Below are positions 14,545 through 17,988 of a DNA stretch of 17,988 nt, piece after piece; within the stretch, counting starts at the first letter, position 1, and each line of letters begins with the position of its first letter. Source of the DNA: Candidatus Parvarchaeota archaeon (GTDB lineage Archaea; Nanobdellota; Nanobdellia; Parvarchaeales; Parvarchaeaceae); assembly GCA_023378805.1 (NCBI GenBank), contig JAMCSQ010000014.1, positions 1 to 17,988 on the forward strand, in the 5' to 3' direction. The position numbers and the translations under genes were made by a program. The notes under the pieces are model-generated. The model saw only the letters and a program-made list of their open reading frames with translations, was not told where the DNA came from and ran no database searches.

Positions 14545-14787
14545 TTAGCTGTATTCTCTCCAGGTATAGCTGCAGTTTACGCACTTGTAGAATCTAGTCG
14601 GGGGTTCATCTGAACTTCTTGTCTGTTCGATCCATGATATTATTTTTTTCTGACCACATTTAGGGCATTCTGTATTTGTTTCAAACTCCATCTGAGACAT
14701 GCTTTCTTCTTCTGATGGGGCTTCTTCAACAGTTTTTTTCTTGAGTTTTTTCGCCTTTCCTTTTAGTTCCATGTCTTCTTCTTTCAT
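14545..14787 (-). CDS. TFS/TFIIS C-terminal zinc ribbon protein, single-ribbon form
   Basis: An 80-residue protein. Residues 1-38 are a charged, low-complexity tail (Lys-rich then Glu-rich). The remainder is one zinc ribbon: CPKC (41-44), then IISWIEQTRSSDEPPTRFYK and CVNC (69-72), with YTWRE at the end. The 'QTRSSDEP' loop with Asp60-Glu61 is the catalytic acidic hairpin of TFIIS/TFS, which enters the RNA polymerase secondary channel and stimulates cleavage of backtracked RNA. Normal archaeal TFS (about 100-110 aa) has a second, N-terminal ribbon that binds the polymerase; it is missing here. It heads the operon with the FNR and NnrD. TATA-like AAGATTTAAG (complement of 14811-14820) lies about 28 bp upstream. 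Confidence 0.85.
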   Translation of the reverse strand: MKEEDMELKGKAKKLKKKTVEEAPSEEESMSQMEFETNTECPKCGQKKIISWIEQTRSSDEPPTRFYKCVNCSYTWREYS

Positions 14788-14881
14788 TTTATATGTAGTA
14801 ATTTGTAATTCTTAAATCTTCCTTTTAATTTAAAAACCTTTTCAAAACTATATTTATAATCTAAAAAAGTTATATTAAAAT
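14788..14881. promoter_or_regulatory. Divergent leaderless promoters, TFS-like / 7-TM gene
   Basis: On the - strand AAGATTTAAG (14811-14820) is about 28 bp from the TFS-like ATG. On the + strand CTATATTTATAATC (14849-14861) is centred about 27 bp from the ATG at 14882. No ribosome-binding site precedes either start. Confidence 0.5.
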
Positions 14882-16543
14882 ATGAAAATAAGTTACATTA
14901 TAGCAATATTGTTAGTATTGTCAGCATTTTCAGTATCATTAGTCCATGCACAAACAGTAATACCAATCAGTACTTCAACTTCTTCAGGTAGCTCCTTCCT
15001 TTCTGGGTTAAGCTCAGGAAATTCTTACATTTATGCGGGGTTTTTTGCCATAGTGATGTTTATAATATTTGCAATAGCTTTGGATAGAACACAGCTTTCC
15101 AGTGGAAGGATTGGAATCTCCTTTATCTTTGCGCTTATAACCTTTTTTCTACTCTACACAGATAATGCTTTGATGCATTTCTTCCTGAATACTTTTATAG
15201 TATTAGCATTTATAGCATTGATCCTTGGCATGCTTGCTGCGGTTAAGTCTCCGAAGTCTATAAAACTAATTGGATTAATTGTTGCACTTTTCCTGATTAT
15301 AATCTTGTTTGAAAATGATTCAAACCTTACAAACTTTGTGAATTCTACTTTTCACATCAACATACTTTCTATATTACCACTTGTTTTTGGGGTAATTGCA
15401 GTTGCTGTTTTTATAATTTTGCTTTTAAGAGGAGTAAAAACGCACAGTAACATAGTTTTAAGGGTTATCCTACTTTTTATAGTCTTCCTTCTTATTGCAT
15501 TGTTGATACCTGGGTTTGGAGGCTTTTTATTTAGCCCAATAGTTCTGATTCCTTTGTTTGCTGCCATACTGTTAGTAATATTCTTAATTAGAAGATCTGG
15601 TAGACACGCTCCTAAGCTTTCAAAGCAGGATAAAGCGCTTTCTTCGTGGTCGCAAACGAGAGCGCTGAAGAAACAGCAGGCAAACCTTAATAATAAAAAT
15701 ACCGTTATAAGCAACGCTGGAAACAGTCAAGCAGGAGATTTATTTGACCTATCAAATGCGGTTAATAACGGAGTTATGGGCCAAGTTCCAACAAATAAAT
15801 CGGCAAAAAAATTATTTCAAAGAAGGCTATCTAAAGACTCAAGACAGAAAAATGTTGCAAGTTTGCTAAATGAAAGAAATAAAACTTTAGACCATACTCT
15901 TAACCTATCAGATTCTACAAGGCTCAAAGAATTGGCAAAGATCGACAAAAAACTTAAGAAGATATCTCCTAAAATCGTTCCGCAATCTCCTGATCAAATA
16001 AGGCAGAAGAACCTTGTAAACGAACAGAAGAATCAGCAAAAACAAGAGATGCTTGAAGAACAAAGGCTTGCTGATGCTCAATTCGAGGCTGCAAAAAGAA
16101 ATGCAGAAAGAGAGAAAGCAGAGCAGGCTAGACTCGAAGAACAGGCAAAAATGGCTGAAGCAGCAAGACAGCAGGATGAACAGCGGAGAATGCTAGAAGA
16201 ACAGGCAAGATTGGCAGAATCAGTAAGAAAGAAAGCCGAAAATAACAAACAGCAAAGTTCACAGAATATAAATTCGGGGGTTACTGGTCCAAACAGTGCA
16301 TTTGATAAAAGAGTAAAAACACCCTTGTGGTTCTCTCATAAATCACCTGTAGATGAAAATGGGAAACTGGATGTACAGATGCAGAATGAAATAGAAGCAA
16401 GGGGATTAACGGACAGACGCGAAAATCTAGTCAATTTGATAAACTCCGGAAAATTATCTGGCAGGCAGCTTAAGGACGCAAGGAATGAATTAAATAGAAT
16501 AGATTACAGGCTGAAAAAATACGGCAGAGATATACACAGATAA
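14882..16543 (+). CDS. Seven-TM protein with signal peptide and cytoplasmic coiled coil, unknown
   Basis: A 553-residue protein. Residues 1-23 are a signal peptide (SYIIAILLVLSAFSVSLVHA) much like that of the S16 protease at 9309. About seven hydrophobic helices follow: 49-67, 76-93, 98-120, 126-144, 161-183, 190-209 and 213-237. From RRSGRHAPK onward the remaining 315 residues are soluble: a Gln/Asn-rich linker, a long Gln/Glu/Ala/Arg coiled coil (about 371-458) and a basic C-terminal helical region (RLKKYGRD). The coiled coil includes two copies of a [RM]LEEQA[KR][ML]AE module, 20 residues apart (417-425 and 437-445). The function is unknown. The charge pattern suggests that the tail is cytoplasmic. 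It may be a scaffold or envelope component; no family was recognised. Confidence 0.8.
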   Translation: MKISYIIAILLVLSAFSVSLVHAQTVIPISTSTSSGSSFLSGLSSGNSYIYAGFFAIVMFIIFAIALDRTQLSSGRIGISFIFALITFFLLYTDNALMHFFLNTFIVLAFIALILGMLAAVKSPKSIKLIGLIVALFLIIILFENDSNLTNFVNSTFHINILSILPLVFGVIAVAVFIILLLRGVKTHSNIVLRVILLFIVFLLIALLIPGFGGFLFSPIVLIPLFAAILLVIFLIRRSGRHAPKLSKQDKALSSWSQTRALKKQQANLNNKNTVISNAGNSQAGDLFDLSNAVNNGVMGQVPTNKSAKKLFQRRLSKDSRQKNVASLLNERNKTLDHTLNLSDSTRLKELAKIDKKLKKISPKIVPQSPDQIRQKNLVNEQKNQQKQEMLEEQRLADAQFEAAKRNAEREKAEQARLEEQAKMAEAARQQDEQRRMLEEQARLAESVRKKAENNKQQSSQNINSGVTGPNSAFDKRVKTPLWFSHKSPVDENGKLDVQMQNEIEARGLTDRRENLVNLINSGKLSGRQLKDARNELNRIDYRLKKYGRDIHR

Positions 16544-16603
16544 AACTAGCAATAGCTATTTATTCTATATTTTTATTCTTAGCTTATCTTTATATTTTAT
16601 GGA

Positions 16604-16676
16604 GGGCTCGTGGCGCAATCGGCAACGCGCTCCCATGGCATGGGAGAGACTACGGGTTCAAATCCCGTCGAGTCCA
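16604..16676 (+). tRNA. tRNA-Ala (anticodon GGC)
   Basis: The acceptor GGGCTCG (16604-16610) pairs with CGAGTCC (16669-16675), with a G3-U70 wobble, the alanine identity pair, and discriminator A16676. The anticodon stem CTCCC/GGGAG encloses ATGGCAT, giving anticodon GGC (16636-16638). The T arm is ACGGG-TTCAAAT-CCCGT. D stem GCG/CGC pairs. CCA is not encoded. A TATA-like TTCTATATTTTTA (16563-16575) is about 35 bp upstream, and an A/T-rich TAATTTTTATT follows as a likely terminator. Confidence 0.96.
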
Positions 16677-16679
16677 CTT

Positions 16680-16937
16680 GATTAATAGAATAATTTTTAT
16701 TAAAGCTTTATAAGAAGTTTCAATACCTATTCTTTATCCGATTTAATCCACATTTAATAAAAGAGAAATTCTCAGCGGGATTTTTTTAAATAACTTTTTA
16801 GCCTTATGGCAACCTATAAGCCAAATGCCGCTTTCCTACTATAAGGATTTATGGATCCGCTTGCCCGCCTGCTCCACCAGTATTTGTTACCATAAAGAAT
16901 AATGGGATTGAATCTATAAATGTGTTTGGACTGCTTA
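16680..16937. other. Non-coding interval with candidate structured small transcript
   Basis: No conventional gene is visible. Positions 16801-16896 are clearly richer in G/C than the flanks and contain inverted repeats: CCTTAT (16802-16807) with ATAAGG (16841-16846), and TTTATGG (16848-16854) with CCATAAA (16890-16896). On the - strand CACATTTATAGATT (complement of 16912-16925) is a good TATA box whose start site would fall near 16892. A roughly 100-nt leftward RNA ending in A/T-rich sequence near 16790 is plausible. On the + strand a T/A run at 16781-16793 could be another promoter. Confidence 0.4.
16849..16893 (-). CDS. Possible leaderless micropeptide, 14 aa
   Basis: An ATG at 16893-16891 lies at exactly the leaderless distance (about 26 bp) from a TATA-like CACATTTATAGATT. 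The frame encodes MVTNTGGAGGQADP and stops with TAA at 16849-16851. The Gly/Ala-rich run uses G/C-rich codons unlike the surroundings. It may be translated, or the ATG may simply be the first bases of a small non-coding RNA. Confidence 0.25.
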   Translation of the reverse strand: MVTNTGGAGGQADP

Positions 16938-17474
16938 TTAATTGCCTAGATTTTCTATCATCCTTATCTCAGTAGCTCTGGTTGGATAAATCTTGCTTAG
17001 CTTTTTGTGCAGCTGGTTCTGTACTTTTCCTGCAAGTATCTCTAGAATTAATTCCTTCAGGTTCTTCTTTTCTCCTAAACTGTCTATAAATTCATTTGCT
17101 TCGGCTCTTACAAACTTTTTGTATTTGTTCTCTGCCTTGCTTATTAGTATCAATACTTTTATTGCGTATTCCTTTTCGTCTATTTTTACCTTTCTTACTA
17201 CGTCAATTTTTGAAGAATTATGCCTAACCATTCTACCCACTTGTTCTCTTGAAAGTATAAGTGATTCGAGCTGTGCATTTGCCGTGTTTTCTGTTGAAGA
17301 AATCAGCCTAAAACCAAGCTTAAAGCCTGGTTTTGTCTTTATCTCCGGCAGATTGTTTGCATTTATGAATAGTACTCTTTTTTGTATGTTTGCTTCATTT
17401 CCGTATACGCTGCCTATCTCTGCGTTATCGAAATCAACGGCTTTTACTTTATACCAGGAATTAGGCTGATTCAT
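16938..17474 (-). CDS. rps3ae: Small-subunit ribosomal protein eS1 (S3Ae)
   Basis: A 178-residue eS1 protein of the 30S subunit. The N-terminal SWYKVKAVDFDNAEIGSVYG matches the family start ('kWy.v.ap..F....iGet'). KLGFRLISSTENTANAQL, REQVGRMVRHNSSKIDVV (the conserved 'vR R.sskid' region) and the C-terminal YPTRATEIRMIENLG ('yPlr...IrKie') complete the identification. It is shorter than typical archaeal members (about 195-220), mainly because the C-terminal extension is missing. Its ATG overlaps the TGA of uS15 (ATGA, 17471-17474), so it is translationally coupled in an operon. Confidence 0.9.
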   Translation of the reverse strand: MNQPNSWYKVKAVDFDNAEIGSVYGNEANIQKRVLFINANNLPEIKTKPGFKLGFRLISSTENTANAQLESLILSREQVGRMVRHNSSKIDVVRKVKIDEKEYAIKVLILISKAENKYKKFVRAEANEFIDSLGEKKNLKELILEILAGKVQNQLHKKLSKIYPTRATEIRMIENLGN

Positions 17475-17896
17475 ATCTTTACTACCAACCTTGCAGATTC
17501 AAGTGAATATTCATAGTCTTTAGGTAATGCCTTAGTTTGTTTGTAGTATTTAATGAGTTTTTTTATCCTGTTTTCAAGAACAACCAGGCTTCTTATTGAA
17601 TGTTTGTCTTTTTTCATCTTATCAACGTGCATATGCAGCTTTACAGCTTTCCTATAGAGCGCTATTAAGTCTTCTGGCAATTGCTCCTGTATTTCTCTGC
17701 TTTTAAGTATAGTGCTTATGCTTTTCTTTGTTATATCTTTTACAGAAGGTATCCCGTACTGGTCCTTCAATACTGTTCCTATCTCCGATTTTGTAAGGCC
17801 TTTCTGCGATTTGTTTATTATGAGCTGTTCTACTTCCTCCTGCTTGTAATTAAGCCAGTGGGGCACGAACCTGTTCTTAACATTAATAACTTTCAT
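17471..17896 (-). CDS. rps15: Small-subunit ribosomal protein uS15
   Basis: A 141-residue uS15 of the 30S platform. VPHWLNYKQEEVEQLIINKS, KGLTKSEIGTVLKDQYGIPS, the LPEDLIALYRKAVKLHMHVD motif, the helix with DKHSIRSLVVLENRIKKLIK, and YYKQTKALPKDYEY are in family order. The usual archaeal N-terminal basic leader ('RMHSRRRGKSGS..P') is absent; instead MKVINVKNRF precedes the conserved P-x-W. The start is fixed by a strong Shine-Dalgarno sequence. It overlaps eS1 downstream and an incomplete upstream gene by 14 bases, so it is in the middle of a leftward operon. Confidence 0.93.
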   Translation of the reverse strand: MKVINVKNRFVPHWLNYKQEEVEQLIINKSQKGLTKSEIGTVLKDQYGIPSVKDITKKSISTILKSREIQEQLPEDLIALYRKAVKLHMHVDKMKKDKHSIRSLVVLENRIKKLIKYYKQTKALPKDYEYSLESARLVVKI

Positions 17897-17988
17897 TATA
17901 TCTCCTCCTTTCTTCTATATCTTTAAGATGAGTATCTATTCCTTTAAATTCTTTTCTAATTTTAGATTTATAAGCATGCAGGAAGGAG
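17883..17988 (-). CDS. C-terminal fragment of an upstream gene, possibly Bud32/PRPK-like kinase
   Basis: A leftward frame enters from the window's right edge and ends with TAA at 17883-17885, overlapping the start of uS15 by 14 bases. The visible 34 residues begin SFLHAYKSKIRKEF and end LKDIEERRRYNESY. A C-terminal helix followed by 'ei..RgRy' is the usual end of Bud32/PRPK kinases (KEOPS complex), so I suggest that family cautiously; the glycine of 'RGRY' is Arg here. A tight overlap with the uS15 gene and the presence of a strong Shine-Dalgarno within its end support genuine coding. Confidence 0.5.
   Translation of the reverse strand, partial: SFLHAYKSKIRKEFKGIDTHLKDIEERRRYNESY
17902..17908 (-). 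promoter_or_regulatory. Shine-Dalgarno site of uS15
   Basis: GGAGGAG (complement of 17902-17908), preceded by AAA, lies five bases before the uS15 ATG and lies inside the coding end of the upstream gene. It is the clearest ribosome-binding site in the window. It contrasts with the leaderless starts of first genes and supports operon-internal initiation. Confidence 0.75.

Noticed and set aside
14537..14584. Upstream ATG adding 16 residues to the FNR-type reductase
   Set aside because: The added residues show no relation to the family, would overlap the TFS-like gene by 40 bp, and the internal ATG directly precedes the FAD-binding strand at the usual distance.
16604..16676. Alternative anticodon register in tRNA-Ala caused by extra pairing of the loop-flanking A and T
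   Set aside because: Only the five-base stem CTCCC/GGGAG places T at position 33 and gives anticodon GGC. The G3-U70 pair independently supports alanine.
16849..16942. Reading the 14-residue ORF as an out-of-frame C-terminal extension of eS1
   Set aside because: The alternative frame is open from the eS1 end to 16849, but eS1 already ends with its conserved C-terminal motif and normal stop, and the intervening residues show no eS1 similarity.
1..17988. CRISPR array, riboswitch, prophage or defence island
   Set aside because: I saw no regularly spaced repeats, no recognisable riboswitch core, and no phage or defence genes other than the TnpB element.

Overview
This window reads as a compact, AT-rich (roughly two-thirds A+T by eye) archaeal chromosome segment. 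Archaeal hallmarks are the KH-metallo-beta-lactamase-beta-CASP nuclease aCPSF1/FttA, a proteasome beta subunit with a seven-residue propeptide, ribosomal proteins eS1 and uS15, a TFS/TFIIS-type zinc ribbon, Dph6 of the diphthamide pathway, a COG1750-type secreted S16 protease, and two tRNA genes without encoded CCA. Most genes that head a transcript have a TATA-like box about 23-28 nt before the start codon, which implies leaderless mRNAs. Intergenic gaps are tiny, and several core proteins are shorter than usual (uS15, GlyRS, the TFS-like protein). Together this suggests a reduced-genome lineage, perhaps DPANN/ARMAN-like. That lineage call is inference, because no marker here was compared with a database.

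Layout. 1-800: the 3' part of an IS200/IS605-type tnpB gene with its right-end hairpin. 840-964: tRNA-Leu(CAG) with its promoter. 1012-2414: three small membrane proteins, two in a leftward overlapping pair headed by a bPH2-domain protein. 2463-3149: dph6, followed within 20 bp by an orphan IS605-like hairpin. 3405-4662: a P-loop nucleotide kinase-like protein, an unknown helical protein and a coupled mini-ORF. 4718-7305: aCPSF1 and proteasome beta, a pairing also known in other archaea. 7431-8255: a ribbon-helix-helix domain fused to a nucleotidyltransferase-like domain that appears to have lost catalytic motifs. 8317-9222: a small unknown protein ending exactly where an oppositely oriented YdjC/ChbG-type deacetylase ends. 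9309-11204: a secreted, membrane-anchored S16 protease. 11236-12702: glycyl-tRNA synthetase. 12699-14787: a leftward operon of TFS-like zinc ribbon, FNR-type flavin reductase and NAD(P)HX dehydratase. 14882-16543: a seven-TM protein with a coiled-coil tail. 16604-16676: tRNA-Ala(GGC). 16680-16937: a noncoding stretch with a possible leaderless small transcript. 16938-17988: a leftward operon with the C-terminus of a probable Bud32-like protein, then uS15 and eS1.

Most of the window is core information processing (translation, RNA 3'-end formation, protein turnover) and cofactor or redox maintenance. The least ordinary items are the RHH-nucleotidyltransferase pseudoenzyme fusion with repeated motifs in its promoter, the orphan IS605-like end after dph6, the possible micropeptide or small RNA beside eS1, and the one-ribbon TFS-like protein. 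I did not find a convincing new defence or mobile system.
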